A stretch of 64,000 bases of DNA. Source: Cupriavidus sp. WGlv3. GTDB lineage: Bacteria > Pseudomonadota > Gammaproteobacteria > Burkholderiales > Burkholderiaceae. The position numbers were made by a program, and so were the translations under genes. The notes under the pieces were generated by a model. It searched no databases, was not told where the DNA came from, and saw only the letters and a list, made by a program, of their open reading frames with translations. Every line of letters begins with the position of its first letter. Within the stretch, counting starts at the first letter, position 1. The stretch covers positions 1 through 64,000 of the forward strand of contig NZ_JALHRX010000022.1 in the NCBI RefSeq assembly GCF_023952475.1, read 5' to 3'. This document shows, piece after piece, positions 7,941-16,778 of the stretch.

Positions 7941-9782
7941 TCATTTCGTGACCGCTGCCTGGCGGTCCGCAGTGCTGCTGACCTGTGCCGGGAACTCGCG
8001 CAACAGGTTGTCGATGGCCGCCTGCAATTCCTGCGGTACCACCGGTTTGTGCAGCAATGCGGTGCCGGTCGCGTGCGCGGTGCGCAGGCGGTCGGCCGCG
8101 GTATCCCCCGTGATGATGATGGCCGGCACGTGGCGGCCCAGCCGCTGCCGGATCGCGTCCAGCGCCTGCTGGCCGGTGCGGTGTCCGCGCAGGCGGTAAT
8201 CGGCAAGCACCAGCCTGGGCGTGAATTCCGCCAGTGCTGCCAGTGCCTGTTCTTCCGATTCGACCGTGCGGCACTCGCAGCGCCACGCCGACAGCAGTTC
8301 GGACATCGCGCTGCGGATGGCCTCGTCATCATCGATCACCAGCACGCTCAACCCATCGAGTGCGCGCGCCGCTGGCGGGCGCGGGCTCTCTTCGGGCGAC
8401 TCCCAGGCGTGCGGCATGTCGAAGCGAAACACGGAGCCCCGCGCGGGGCTGGACGCGAGCGTCACGCGCGTCTGCATGGTGCGCGCCAGGCCCTCGACGA
8501 TGGCCAGTCCCAGCCCGAGCCCCTTGCGCTGGTCGCGTTCGGGATTGCCCAGCTGGTGGAATTCCCGAAAGATGTCGCGGTGCTGGGCAGCGGGGATGCC
8601 GATGCCGGTGTCCCAGACTTCGATCGTCGCGCGCGCGCCGCGCTGGCGGCAGGCCACCAGCACGCCGCCGCGTTGCGTATAGCGGATGGCATTGGCAATC
8701 AGGTTGCGCAGCACCAGTTCGACCAGGGTGGGATCGCCATGCAGCGTGACGGTGGTATCGCGGGTGCGGTACACCAGCCCGCGCGCCTCGGCCTGTGGCG
8801 CGAATTCGTTCTCCAGCTTGTGCAGCAGCGGCTGCAGGCGGAACGCACGCGCGCGCGGCGTGATCACGCCGGCCTCGAGCTTGGAGAAGTCCAGCAGCGA
8901 GTTCAGCATCTCGCGCGCGGCGCCGGAAGAGGCCTCGATATGCGCCAGCAACTGGCGCTGCCGTTCATCCAGGCTGGTGCGGCCGAGCGATACCAGGAAC
9001 AGCCCCATCGCGTGCAGCGGCTGGCGCAGGTCATGGCTGGCGGAGGCCAGGAACACCGATTTGGCGCGGCTGGCTTCTTCGGCCGCGTGCTGCGCGGCCT
9101 CGGCGCGCGTGGTCTGCTCGCGCAGCTGCGAGATCAGTTCCACGTTCTCGAAGCGCAGCGCGATCGATTGCCGCGCCACGCGCGCGTAGTTGCGCGCAAA
9201 CACCAGCAGCACGCACAGGTACAGCGGCGTGGCGAGGAACATCGGCAGGTATTCGAGATCGCCGGTAGCCAGGAAGGCGATCCAGACCGGCACGATCGCC
9301 GGCACGAAGAAACCGATCGCCACCGGCAGGCATGCCGAGAATACCGCCAGCGCCGCCGCGCTCATGCCGGCGATCAGCGACAGGATGCAGATCACCACCG
9401 CCGGCATGCGCACGTCCAGGTACAGCCATGCCACCAGTCCCCACAGCGCGCCGATCAGCATCAGCATGGCGGTCATGCCGCGCGCATAGCGCGCCGCGCC
9501 GGCTTCAGTCAGCCGCCCGGGCAGCCGCAGCCGGCCGAAGTACGCCACGGCGCAAGCCAGCACCATCGCACCGGCCCAGGGCAGGGCGCCGGGACGGTCC
9601 CAGTTCAGGACCAGGCCCGCCGCCAGGAAGATCGCTGCCAGCGAACTGCCTGCCATCGCGCAACCGAAGCTCTGGTCGATCAGGCTCATCTGCGCCGCCA
9701 GAATGCGTGGCGCATCGTAGCGGGGCAGCCAGCGCAGCGGCCGGCGCGCGGGGGCGGCCGGGGCGGTGGTCTCCGCCGTCAT
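7941..9782 (-). CDS. Hybrid sensor histidine kinase/response regulator
   Basis: A 613-residue membrane sensor. About six hydrophobic segments occupy residues 30-200, followed by a coiled-coil linker rich in Glu/Arg/Ala. The HisKA H-box is SHDLRQPLHAM with phospho-acceptor His250. The ATPase domain has N, G1 (DTGIGIP) and G2 (GLGLGLAIVEGLA) boxes, and a C-terminal receiver domain has phospho-acceptor Asp528 in LADYRL. The sensed signal is unknown because the membrane domain has no named sensor fold. It overlaps the upstream LuxR-type regulator gene by 4 bp (ATGA), so the pair is translationally coupled and very likely forms one phosphorelay. Confidence 0.92.
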   Translation of the reverse strand: MTAETTAPAAPARRPLRWLPRYDAPRILAAQMSLIDQSFGCAMAGSSLAAIFLAAGLVLNWDRPGALPWAGAMVLACAVAYFGRLRLPGRLTEAGAARYARGMTAMLMLIGALWGLVAWLYLDVRMPAVVICILSLIAGMSAAALAVFSACLPVAIGFFVPAIVPVWIAFLATGDLEYLPMFLATPLYLCVLLVFARNYARVARQSIALRFENVELISQLREQTTRAEAAQHAAEEASRAKSVFLASASHDLRQPLHAMGLFLVSLGRTSLDERQRQLLAHIEASSGAAREMLNSLLDFSKLEAGVITPRARAFRLQPLLHKLENEFAPQAEARGLVYRTRDTTVTLHGDPTLVELVLRNLIANAIRYTQRGGVLVACRQRGARATIEVWDTGIGIPAAQHRDIFREFHQLGNPERDQRKGLGLGLAIVEGLARTMQTRVTLASSPARGSVFRFDMPHAWESPEESPRPPAARALDGLSVLVIDDDEAIRSAMSELLSAWRCECRTVESEEQALAALAEFTPRLVLADYRLRGHRTGQQALDAIRQRLGRHVPAIIITGDTAADRLRTAHATGTALLHKPVVPQELQAAIDNLLREFPAQVSSTADRQAAVTK

Positions 9783-10411
9783 CGCGCCGCCTGTACCAGT
9801 CCGCGCCGCTGGGCTTCAAGGATGGCTTCGACTCGGCTGACCACGCCGAGATGGTCCAGGATGGCCGCGACATGGACGCGCACGGTGTTCTCGGACAGGC
9901 CCATATGGTAGGCAATGACCTTGTTCGAGCGGCCCAGCGTCAACTGATGCAGCACCTCGAGCTGGCGCGGTGTGAGGTTGCTCGCAGCGTAGGACGGCTG
10001 GGGCGGTGCCCCGGTATCGGTTTCACCGGAAAAATGTGTTCCGCCAGCCAGGCAGCACGCGATGGCTTCCTCGATTTCGTTTGCGTCGGCGGACTTGGGC
10101 AGGAAGCCGGCAATCTCGCGCCGCACTTCGGCCGGGATGGTGTCCAGCCCCGAAGTGCCCGACACGATCAGGATGCGCGCCGCCGGGAAATGCCGGCGCA
10201 ATACCTTGACGCCCTCGATGCCGTTCAGGCCGGGCATCTGGATATCGAGCAGCATGATGTCGACCGCCGCGCCGCCGTGGTCCTGCACCGCCTGCATGAC
10301 CGAACCCGCTTCGATGATATGGGCCACGCTGGGGCTGTCGGCCAGCACCAGGCGCAGCCCGGTGCGGAACAAGGTATGGTCGTCGATCAGCAGCAGGCGG
10401 GCGTGGGGCAT
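9779..10411 (-). CDS. LuxR/NarL-family response regulator
   Basis: A 210-residue regulator. The receiver domain has the acidic pair LLIDDH, phospho-acceptor Asp56 in LLDIQMPGLNG, and a conserved Lys in GFLPKSAD. A C-terminal LuxR-type helix-turn-helix follows (LTPRQLEVLHQLTLG, NKVIAYHMGLSENTVRVHV). The start at 10411 (MPHARLL) fits the receiver fold; an in-frame ATG at 10441 would add ten unconserved residues. It is the first gene of the pair with the hybrid kinase and should be its cytoplasmic output. No operator could be identified. Confidence 0.92.
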   Translation of the reverse strand: MPHARLLLIDDHTLFRTGLRLVLADSPSVAHIIEAGSVMQAVQDHGGAAVDIMLLDIQMPGLNGIEGVKVLRRHFPAARILIVSGTSGLDTIPAEVRREIAGFLPKSADANEIEEAIACCLAGGTHFSGETDTGAPPQPSYAASNLTPRQLEVLHQLTLGRSNKVIAYHMGLSENTVRVHVAAILDHLGVVSRVEAILEAQRRGLVQAAR

Positions 10412-10578
10412 TGAACAGAGGGGGTGCGAGGGGCGATCCATTGAACAAGAATCGCCGGCGCTTGTCCATGCAACCGCTGTGGGGGCGCAACTAGTCCGGA
10501 AAGATTATTGGCGCGCGGGAATGTCGATGCAAAGATGCGAGCCGTGGGCAGTTCCGCGACGTGCCCGCACCACTTTGT

Positions 10579-10611
10579 TACCCACTACCACCCGGCTGTG
10601 GGTATTTTTTT
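10579..10611 (+). terminator. Orphan plus-strand intrinsic terminator (candidate sRNA 3' end)
   Basis: A perfect 7-bp stem TACCCAC/GTGGGTA (10579-10585 and 10598-10604) with a 12-nt loop is followed directly by seven T residues (10605-10611). The nearest upstream plus-strand gene ends at 7908, with two minus-strand genes between. Confidence 0.6.
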
Positions 10612-10637
10612 GGGCGAACGGTCGCCAGATGCCGGCG

Positions 10638-10670
10638 AAAAAAAAGCCGGCACCGCATGGCGGCACCGGC
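10638..10670 (-). terminator. Intrinsic terminator of the lipoprotein gene
   Basis: Read on the minus strand, an 11-bp GC-rich stem (two G-U pairs) at 10646-10670 with a CAT loop is followed by eight T residues (10645-10638). It lies about 48 bp after the stop of the lipoprotein gene at 10718. Confidence 0.85.
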
Positions 10671-10717
10671 TTGACTTGCCTGGTGCAAGGCGCCCGCACC
10701 GGCGCCTTGCGGGGCAG

Positions 10718-12328
10718 TTACGGGCGGTTCACCGAGATATCGTAGAACGATCCGTTCGCGGCGATCCCCAGGCCCAGGCCGGTATTGCCCGGAACCAGCG
10801 AGATCATCTCGGAAGCGCCGCTAGTGGCGGCACGGTAGCGCAGGCCATTGGCCGGGCTGTTAACCTTCCAGCTGTCCAAACGGCTGTCTTCCACGCGCTT
10901 GCGGGTGTAGGTGCCGGTTTGCGCATCCACCACAGTCACGATGGTCGACCACGTGCCGGCGTTTTGCAGCGTGGGCACCAGGCCGCTATACATTACCGTG
11001 TCCCAGTACGAGTTGGTCGTGCCCACCACCGGCAGGGGGCGCACCACCTGCTTGGCGGCGATCATGAAGCCATCGTCGTGGGTAATCACGACCGTCACCT
11101 GGCTGTCGGTGCCCTTGAATGCATAGGCAAGCTGCGAGCCGAAACTGTCGGTGATCTTGAAGCTGCCGTCGGCGTTGGCGCTGAGCGTCGGCAGTTCTTC
11201 AGGCAGCCATGCCTCGCAGGTGTTCACGCCGGAGCAGTCGGCACCCTTGGTCAGCTTGCCCGTGGCATCGATGCTGAAGGTCACGCGGCGCGATGCGTAG
11301 GGCGTTCCGCTGTTGTCCCGCTCCATGCCGAGACCGTTCCAGTCGCCTGCCAGGTCGGCCAGGGCAACGGCCTGTGCGGGCATCAGCAGGGTCGGCAGAT
11401 CGCTCATCGGGCCCGCGGGCGGCACGGCCAGCGCGATGCCCGACTTGGAGACCATTACGGTGTTGGTGGTCCCGTTTGCGCCCGGCACGGTGAAGCGGCA
11501 GGCATCCTGTGCAACGGCAGTGAAGGGGACGGTTTCATTGCCGATCTGCAGCTTGAGCGCGGCCGCGTCGAGGTCGCCGGCTTCCGCCATCGCGGACCCC
11601 AGGCCGATCACATGGTACTTGCCCGTCTTCAGCCCGGCGCAGCTCGACGCTGCCGGCTGCAGCGCAGTCTGCACCGCCGCGGCGTCGGCGTTGGATGCCA
11701 CCGCGGAGGACAATTCACCCAGCGTGGTCTGCGAGGCTTCCAGGCGATCGCCCAACTGGTCCAGCAGCTTGTCCTGGGCATTGCCGGCGTTGGCGCCGTT
11801 GGCGGCCACCAGCGGGTCCTTGAGCGGGTCGACGTTGCCCAGGTCCACCACGCCGGTCAGCACCAGGCGCACCGCCTGGGTGGCGCCGGCCAGGCCGTCG
11901 GAAGTCAGCTTGGCCTGCGCCGCGGTGTCGAACTGCTCGAAGAAGGCCGTGGTGCTGCCTTGCGCCAGCGACGCGGTCACCAGTTCGGTCAACGGGGTGA
12001 TGTTGGCCACCGCCGTGGTGCCGGTGCCCGCCTCCAATACCGAATGCAGCGTGGTGCCGTCCGGCGTCTTGACGCTGAGCACGCAAGGGCGCGTGGCGCC
12101 ATCGATGCTGAGCGTAAAGGTTCCATCCGCGGCGGTAGTTGCCGTGCCGCTCCCCGCAGCACACTTGGCCTGGACCGTGGCACCACCCAACGCAGCGCCC
12201 ACGGCCGCGGTGCCGCTGATCTTCGTGGCGGCGGGCGCCGTGGTGGGCGCGGAATCTCCACCGCCGCCTCCGCAGGCCGTCAGTACGGCCGCCGCCAGAC
12301 CCGTCAAAAACAGATGTTTTGTTTTCAT
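10718..12328 (-). CDS. Large predicted lipoprotein, unknown function
   Basis: A 536-residue exported protein. The N-terminus MKTKHLFLTGLAAAVLTAC has a lipobox with Cys19, then a run of Gly (GGGGG) and a Ser/Thr/Pro linker. Residues of about 40-100 look like a carboxypeptidase-regulatory or Ig-like beta-sandwich (ISGTAAVGAALGGATVQAKC, GTFTLSIDGATRPCVLSV). The remainder is beta-rich with several Cys pairs and ends in FYDISVNRP. No catalytic motif was recognised. ATG 12328 gives an intact lipoprotein signal, whereas an in-frame ATG at 12391 would disrupt it. It is monocistronic, with a strong terminator downstream. Confidence 0.75.
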   Translation of the reverse strand: MKTKHLFLTGLAAAVLTACGGGGGDSAPTTAPAATKISGTAAVGAALGGATVQAKCAAGSGTATTAADGTFTLSIDGATRPCVLSVKTPDGTTLHSVLEAGTGTTAVANITPLTELVTASLAQGSTTAFFEQFDTAAQAKLTSDGLAGATQAVRLVLTGVVDLGNVDPLKDPLVAANGANAGNAQDKLLDQLGDRLEASQTTLGELSSAVASNADAAAVQTALQPAASSCAGLKTGKYHVIGLGSAMAEAGDLDAAALKLQIGNETVPFTAVAQDACRFTVPGANGTTNTVMVSKSGIALAVPPAGPMSDLPTLLMPAQAVALADLAGDWNGLGMERDNSGTPYASRRVTFSIDATGKLTKGADCSGVNTCEAWLPEELPTLSANADGSFKITDSFGSQLAYAFKGTDSQVTVVITHDDGFMIAAKQVVRPLPVVGTTNSYWDTVMYSGLVPTLQNAGTWSTIVTVVDAQTGTYTRKRVEDSRLDSWKVNSPANGLRYRAATSGASEMISLVPGNTGLGLGIAANGSFYDISVNRP

Positions 12329-12532
12329 CCCTGTATTGTTTTCTGTGGTTTTTGTTATGGCAGGGCGCTGCGTGGTGGAACACCGGCTCATGCAGGACCC
12401 CGCCCACAGGGCGGCTGACCCGCCTTGCGGGCGTGATTTTGCGAGAAATGCCTATGCGCGCCCAACCCGCGTTGAGGTGATTGACAAAACACGTGCGGCG
12501 TGGACGACGGTTTGCCGCGGAAGGAAGGCGAA

Positions 12533-13177
12533 TCAGGCAGCCGCCCGCACCAGCCCCGGCCACGTTGCCGTCGGCGCGAGCGTGCGGCCACCAGCGCGGC
12601 AATCTTCGAGCAGCCGCATGGCGTCGATGCCGAACCAGTCATGCCAGGCGCGCGCCAGTGCGCTGGCTGAGCGCAGGCCCGCATGGGCGGCCAGTTGATC
12701 CAGTGCGGGCACCAGGCCGCCGGCGCTCGCCAGTGCGTGCAGCGCATGGGCGGCGCGTTGCTCGCGCAGCAGCGGATGCAGCGCCTCGCCTTCGGCAAAG
12801 AGGCGCGCGCGCACCAGGCGCGCCGGCACTTGCCATTGCGCCGCCAGGCGCTCGGCGTTCCAGTCGGTGTCGGGGCGGGAAAAGACCAGGCCGGCGAACT
12901 GGCGCGACCACGGACGATCGGCGGGCTTGCCTGCCAGCCGGGGACAGTCGCTGTCCGGTACGGCGGTCAGGACGATGGCGCAGGGTTGCTGCCAGGTACC
13001 GGGAAGGTCGCAGTCGAAGTGGGCGAAGGCGTGCACCACGAACGGGTCGCCGGGCCGCACTTCGCGCCGCGCATTGGCATCGCGCAGGCTGGCGGTGCCG
13101 TGCAGGGCTTGCACATGGACGGCAAAGGGAAAGCGCAGGCGGGCAAAGCGGACGTGGTGACGGCTGACAAGCGGCAT
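12533..13177 (-). CDS. AraC-like transcriptional regulator
   Basis: A 214-residue protein. The N-terminal half is a small cupin-like sensor domain (FPFAVHVQALHGTASL, RPGDPFVVHAF). The C-terminal half matches the double helix-turn-helix layout of AraC proteins: NAERLAAQWQVPARLVRARLF, then LDQLAAHAGLRSASALARAWHDWFGI. It is shorter than typical AraC proteins (about 280-300 residues), and its consensus is weak in the first helix-turn-helix. ATG 13177 (MPLVSRHH) is chosen over upstream starts that would overlap the Crp/Fnr gene. The neighbouring Crp/Fnr gene lies 118 bp upstream on the same strand. The target is unknown. Confidence 0.65.
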   Translation of the reverse strand: MPLVSRHHVRFARLRFPFAVHVQALHGTASLRDANARREVRPGDPFVVHAFAHFDCDLPGTWQQPCAIVLTAVPDSDCPRLAGKPADRPWSRQFAGLVFSRPDTDWNAERLAAQWQVPARLVRARLFAEGEALHPLLREQRAAHALHALASAGGLVPALDQLAAHAGLRSASALARAWHDWFGIDAMRLLEDCRAGGRTLAPTATWPGLVRAAA

Positions 13178-13295
13178 GCGGAAAACGACCCGGAAGCTGG
13201 CGGCGGTGCGGCGGGTAACTGTCGCAGGATTCGGCGGGCGGCGCAAGGCCGCGGACAGCGGTTTAAGGCCGGCCCGGCACCTGGTGACGGCCGCG

Positions 13296-14012
13296 TTACA
13301 GGTCCGACATCCCAAAGTGGCGCAGCCGCGGCAGGTCGGTCACGCGGATGCTTTGGTACGACAGGTGCACCATGCCCGCATCGGCCAGCCGGCGCAGCGC
13401 CTGGTTGACGCGCTGGCGCGAGAGCCCGGTGAGCAGGCCGATTTCTTCCTGCGACAGCTCCAGGACCGGGCTGGTGCGCGGATACAGGTCCGGATGGAAT
13501 AGCTGCGCGATGGCTTGCGCCACGCGCGCATCGGCACCCAGCAGGCGATCGTTCTGCACGGTGGCGATGAACTGGCCCATGCGTTCGTTAAGCTGGCGCA
13601 CGACAAAGCTGGCGAACGGCAGGCTCTGCGCCAGCAATGTGTTGAAAACCGGCTCGGGCACCAGCAGCACCTGCGAGTCGCGGATCGCGATCACGTCATA
13701 GCGGCGGCGCTCGCGCTTGATCACGCTGCCTTCTCCGCACCAGCCGCCGGCTGGCACGCCCGAGAAGGTGCAGCCGCGGCCGTCGGGCGTGTACACCGCC
13801 AGCTTGATCAGGCCGCTGTCGACGCCGATCCAGTGGCGCGAAGGCTCGCCGCGCCGGGCAATGAAGCTGCCCGCGGCAAAGGATTGCAGCAGGGTTTCGC
13901 GCGCGGCCAGGGCCTGGTGTGCCGGGGCCAGTTCGCCGAACCAGGCATGGCCGGCCAGCACCGGGGCGGGTGCCGGCGCGGGGAGGGAAGTGGGGTCTGC
14001 GGGTTCGCTCAT
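13296..14012 (-). CDS. Crp/Fnr-family transcriptional regulator
   Basis: A 238-residue regulator. A cyclic-nucleotide-binding-type beta-barrel (FAAGSFIARRGEPSRHWIGVDSG and following) lies at about residues 45-150, then a dimerisation helix and a winged helix-turn-helix (LSQEEIGLLTGLSRQRVNQAL). There is no N-terminal Cys cluster, so it is not an oxygen-sensing FNR. The barrel replaces the cAMP-binding Arg/Ser signature with GGWCGEGSV, so its ligand is uncertain. It is transcribed divergently from the acyl-CoA synthetase gene. A palindrome of CRP-type geometry lies between them, which suggests control of both. ATG 14012 is the first Met that leaves a sensible domain start. Confidence 0.85.
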   Translation of the reverse strand: MSEPADPTSLPAPAPAPVLAGHAWFGELAPAHQALAARETLLQSFAAGSFIARRGEPSRHWIGVDSGLIKLAVYTPDGRGCTFSGVPAGGWCGEGSVIKRERRRYDVIAIRDSQVLLVPEPVFNTLLAQSLPFASFVVRQLNERMGQFIATVQNDRLLGADARVAQAIAQLFHPDLYPRTSPVLELSQEEIGLLTGLSRQRVNQALRRLADAGMVHLSYQSIRVTDLPRLRHFGMSDL

Positions 14013-14087
14013 GGCATGGACGGGCGCGCCGCGCCGCATCCTGTAAGAATCGTGTAAGCCTTGCCTGGCGCGGGTTTGCGGCAGGTT

Positions 14088-14103
14088 TGTCGTCTCGACG
14101 ACA
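14088..14103. promoter_or_regulatory. Candidate Crp/Fnr-type operator
   Basis: A perfect inverted repeat TGTCGTC-TC-GACGACA. Its outer arms TGTCG-N6-CGACA have the same 5-6-5 spacing as CRP sites (TGTGA-N6-TCACA). It lies in the divergent region between the Crp/Fnr gene (start 14012) and the acyl-CoA synthetase gene (start 14210). Confidence 0.6.
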
Positions 14104-14209
14104 GTGCGCCGGCGTGTGCGATGATAGCCTTGTGCCGGAAAAAGTGACAGCGCCGCAAGGCGCCCGAATGACAGCGCCCGATTGACTCGATAAGGCGGAG
14201 ACACCCGAA

Positions 14210-15844
14210 ATGCCAACCGATTTCGACAGCGGCCTGGCCCGCAACGCGGCCAACTTCGTGCCGCTGACACCCATTGATTTCCTGGTCCGCGCCGCCGAGG
14301 TATATGGCGACCGCCTGGCCATCGTGCACGGCTCGCTGCGCCAGAACTGGCGCGACACCTATGCGCGCGCGCGGCGCCTGGCCAGCGCGCTGGCACGCGC
14401 CGGCGTCGGCAAGGGCGATACCGTGGCCGCGCTGCTGCCCAATACGCCGGCCATGGTGGAAGCGCATTTCGGCGTGCCGATGGCCGGTGCCGTGCTCAAT
14501 GCGCTGAATATCCGCCTCGACGCCGCCAACCTGCTGTTCATGCTGCGCCATGGCGAGGCGCGCGTGCTGCTGGCCGATACCGAGTTTGCCGACGTGGCGC
14601 GGCAGATGGCGCTGGAGCTTCCGGGGCTGAAGGTGATTGCCGTGCACGACGTGCTGGGCCCGCAGGCGACGCCGTTCGGCGAGACCGATTACGAAGCCTT
14701 CCTCGCTGGCGGCGACCCGGCGTATGCCTGGCAACTGCCCGCCGACGAGTGGGATGCGATCGCGCTGAACTATACGTCGGGCACCACCGGCGATCCCAAG
14801 GGCGTGGTCTACCATCACCGCGGCGCGGCCATCAATGCGGTCTCCAACATCCTTGAGTGGGACCTGCCCAAGCACCCGGTCTACCTGTGGACGCTGCCGA
14901 TGTTCCACTGCAACGGCTGGTGTTTCCCGTGGACGGTGGCGGCGCGCGCGGGCGTCAACGTGTGCCTGCGCAAGTTCGAGCCCAAGCTGGTGTTCGACCT
15001 GATGCGCGATGAAGGCGTGACCCACTACTGCGCCGCGCCGATCGTGCATACCGCGCTGGTCAATGCACCCGCTGCGTGGCGCGAGGGCGTGCGCGGGCCG
15101 GTGCGCGGCATGGTGGCCGGCGCGCCGCCGCCGGCCGCGGTGCTGGCGCAGATGGAGGCGATGGGCTTCGAGTTGACCCACGTCTACGGCCTGACCGAGG
15201 TCTACGGCCCGGCCGCGGTCTGCGCCGAGCAGGACGACTGGAGCACGCTGTCGGAGCAGGATCGCGCGGTCAGGAAGGCGCGCCAGGGCGTGCGCTATCA
15301 CCTGCAGTCGCAGGTGGCCGTGCTCGATCCCGATTCCATGCAGCCGGTGCCGGCCGACGGCGAGACCATCGGCGAGATCATGTTCCGCGGCAACATCTGC
15401 ATGAAGGGCTACCTGAAGAACGAGAAGGCCACGCGCGAAGCCTTCGCCGGCGGCTGGTTCCATACCGGCGACCTGGGTGTGTGCATGCCCGACGGCTATA
15501 TCAAGATCAAGGACCGCAGCAAGGACATCATCATCTCCGGCGGAGAAAACATCTCGAGCGTGGAAGTGGAAGACGCGCTCTACCGGCATCCGGCGGTGCT
15601 GGCCGCGGCGGTGGTGGCGCAGCCCGATGCCAAGTGGGGCGAGACACCGTGCGCCTTTGTCGAACTGAAGGATGGGGTCAGCGTCAGCGCGGAAGAACTG
15701 ATCGCGCATTGCCGCACGCTGCTGGCGGGCTTCAAGGTTCCCAAGGCGGTTTACTTCGGACCGTTGCCCAAGACCTCCACCGGCAAGATCCAGAAATTCG
15801 AGCTGCGCCGCAAGGTGAAGTCCGATTCGGCGATCGACGTCTGA
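14210..15844 (+). CDS. Acyl-CoA synthetase (AMP-forming, ANL superfamily)
   Basis: A 544-residue enzyme that activates a carboxylic acid to its CoA thioester through an acyl-AMP intermediate. The P-loop-like motif YTSGTTGDPKG starts near residue 188, and HVYGLTEVYGP is the A5 motif. GWFHTGDLGVCMPDGYIKIKDR holds the adenylate-binding Asp and hinge, with IISGGENISS after it. The C-terminal PKTSTGKIQKFELR carries the catalytic Lys. Close family members include medium/long-chain fatty acid and methylmercaptopropionate ligases, and substrate cannot be fixed from sequence. It is divergent from the Crp/Fnr regulator, and a CRP-geometry palindrome lies 107 bp upstream. Confidence 0.92.
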   Translation: MPTDFDSGLARNAANFVPLTPIDFLVRAAEVYGDRLAIVHGSLRQNWRDTYARARRLASALARAGVGKGDTVAALLPNTPAMVEAHFGVPMAGAVLNALNIRLDAANLLFMLRHGEARVLLADTEFADVARQMALELPGLKVIAVHDVLGPQATPFGETDYEAFLAGGDPAYAWQLPADEWDAIALNYTSGTTGDPKGVVYHHRGAAINAVSNILEWDLPKHPVYLWTLPMFHCNGWCFPWTVAARAGVNVCLRKFEPKLVFDLMRDEGVTHYCAAPIVHTALVNAPAAWREGVRGPVRGMVAGAPPPAAVLAQMEAMGFELTHVYGLTEVYGPAAVCAEQDDWSTLSEQDRAVRKARQGVRYHLQSQVAVLDPDSMQPVPADGETIGEIMFRGNICMKGYLKNEKATREAFAGGWFHTGDLGVCMPDGYIKIKDRSKDIIISGGENISSVEVEDALYRHPAVLAAAVVAQPDAKWGETPCAFVELKDGVSVSAEELIAHCRTLLAGFKVPKAVYFGPLPKTSTGKIQKFELRRKVKSDSAIDV

Positions 15845-15851
15845 AACGCAA

Positions 15852-15871
15852 GCGGCGCCATACGGCGCCGC
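15852..15871. terminator. Hairpin between convergent genes
   Basis: A perfect stem GCGGCGCC-ATAC-GGCGCCGC begins 8 bp after the acyl-CoA synthetase stop and faces the convergent gene ending at 15877. The tail (GTCCTTTA) has only a weak T-run, so termination may be partial. Confidence 0.5.
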
Positions 15872-15876
15872 GTCCT

Positions 15877-16155
15877 TTAGCGCGCCCGCACCTCGGGCGG
15901 CGTTGCGGTCCTGGGCGGTTGATGCCAGTCCGGGCCGATGTCGGGGAAGACCTCGCATTCGCCGCGCACGATGCTTTCGATGGTGGCGCATACGCATTCG
16001 GTGCCGCGCGGTCCCACGCAGACCAGGCTGCGCGGATGATCGCTGTGCTGCGGAATGGCGTAGACCCGCATGCCCTCGCGGAACAGCGGGTGCTTGGTGA
16101 GGCGTTCGTTCATCAGTTCAACGAAGCGCTGGGGCGTGACGACCGGCTTGTCCAT
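15877..16155 (-). CDS. Hypothetical protein, 92 aa
   Basis: A small soluble protein with no family that I recognise. Features are a basic helical N-terminus (FVELMNERLTKHPLFREGM) and a segment with two closely spaced Cys (CVGPRGTECVC), then a third in RGECEVFPDIG. The C-terminus is proline-rich. ATG 16155 is preceded on the minus strand by CAGGAG at good spacing, which supports translation. It is convergent with the acyl-CoA synthetase gene. Confidence 0.6.
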   Translation of the reverse strand: MDKPVVTPQRFVELMNERLTKHPLFREGMRVYAIPQHSDHPRSLVCVGPRGTECVCATIESIVRGECEVFPDIGPDWHQPPRTATPPEVRAR

Positions 16156-16395
16156 TGCATGCTCCTGCGGCCCTGGCCACCGTACCCGTTTCTTGGCGCG
16201 GCATGGCGACCAGGCCAGTAAAGGCCAGGAAGATGACAGGCAGGTGGCAGAAAAGCGCACCGGGCAGCGGCGCGTGCCCGGGACGTGGCCGGAATGAAGA
16301 ATCGCGGGCAATGCATCGCCCGCGTTGCCACTGCCACGCTTCCAGACTAGGTCACGCGGCGCGTAGTGCAAGTGAATCGCGATAATTTGCCGGGG

Positions 16396-16644
16396 TCAGG
16401 TGATGCGCAGTTCGCCTGCGGCGCGCGGGCCGTTCAGGATGCCGTTGCCGGCGGCCCAGCATGCGGCTTCGGCTTCCGCATAGGACCTGTAGGTGTCCGG
16501 TGCCGAGACCGTGCAGTCCTCGTCGGCGGCGCCGCAGCGTTCTTCCATGACGATGCGCCAGGTGAACTGGCCCGTCCCGTCCTCGAGAACATGGAGCACC
16601 AGGGTGCGGTGATTGTCGGTCAGCGTGAGAGGCAAAGTCGACAT
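16396..16644 (-). CDS. Hypothetical protein, 82 aa
   Basis: A small acidic protein with alternating beta-strand-like stretches (LPLTLTDNHRTLVLHVLED, QFTWRIVME) and a helical segment (YAEAEAACWAAGNGIL). No signal peptide and no recognised domain. The ATG at 16644 is preceded by a GGGAGACACC ribosome site. It is separated by 240 bp from the next minus-strand gene and divergent from the epimerase gene at 16779. Confidence 0.55.
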   Translation of the reverse strand: MSTLPLTLTDNHRTLVLHVLEDGTGQFTWRIVMEERCGAADEDCTVSAPDTYRSYAEAEAACWAAGNGILNGPRAAGELRIT

Positions 16645-16778
16645 GGGTGTCTCCCGTTCGCAGGTAGGCGCATTGATGCTAGCAAGTGTGCGCCGTAAAT
16701 GCCATAAGGCATTGCGGCCGCGCCATGGCAAGATACGGCCTTTGCGGCAGTTGCCGCGCCGGATCTTGTCGCCTTAAC

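Larger units (their letters stand above)
10412..10717. other. Intergenic region with two opposed intrinsic terminators
   Basis: This 306 bp stretch holds no protein gene. It contains a minus-strand terminator for the lipoprotein gene (10638-10670) and a separate plus-strand terminator (10579-10611). The latter has no plus-strand gene upstream, so the segment from about 10445 to 10611 could encode a small RNA. No clear promoter was identified. Confidence 0.5.

Noticed and set aside
8049..9911. A 620-codon open frame on the plus strand opposite the histidine kinase.
   Set aside because: It mirrors a fully motif-supported kinase gene, is very rich in Arg/Gln/His as expected for a high-GC antisense frame, and has no domain.
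14009..15997. A 662-codon minus-strand open frame opposite the acyl-CoA synthetase gene.
   Set aside because: Antisense shadow: His/Arg/Gln-rich, while the sense strand has all ANL motifs.
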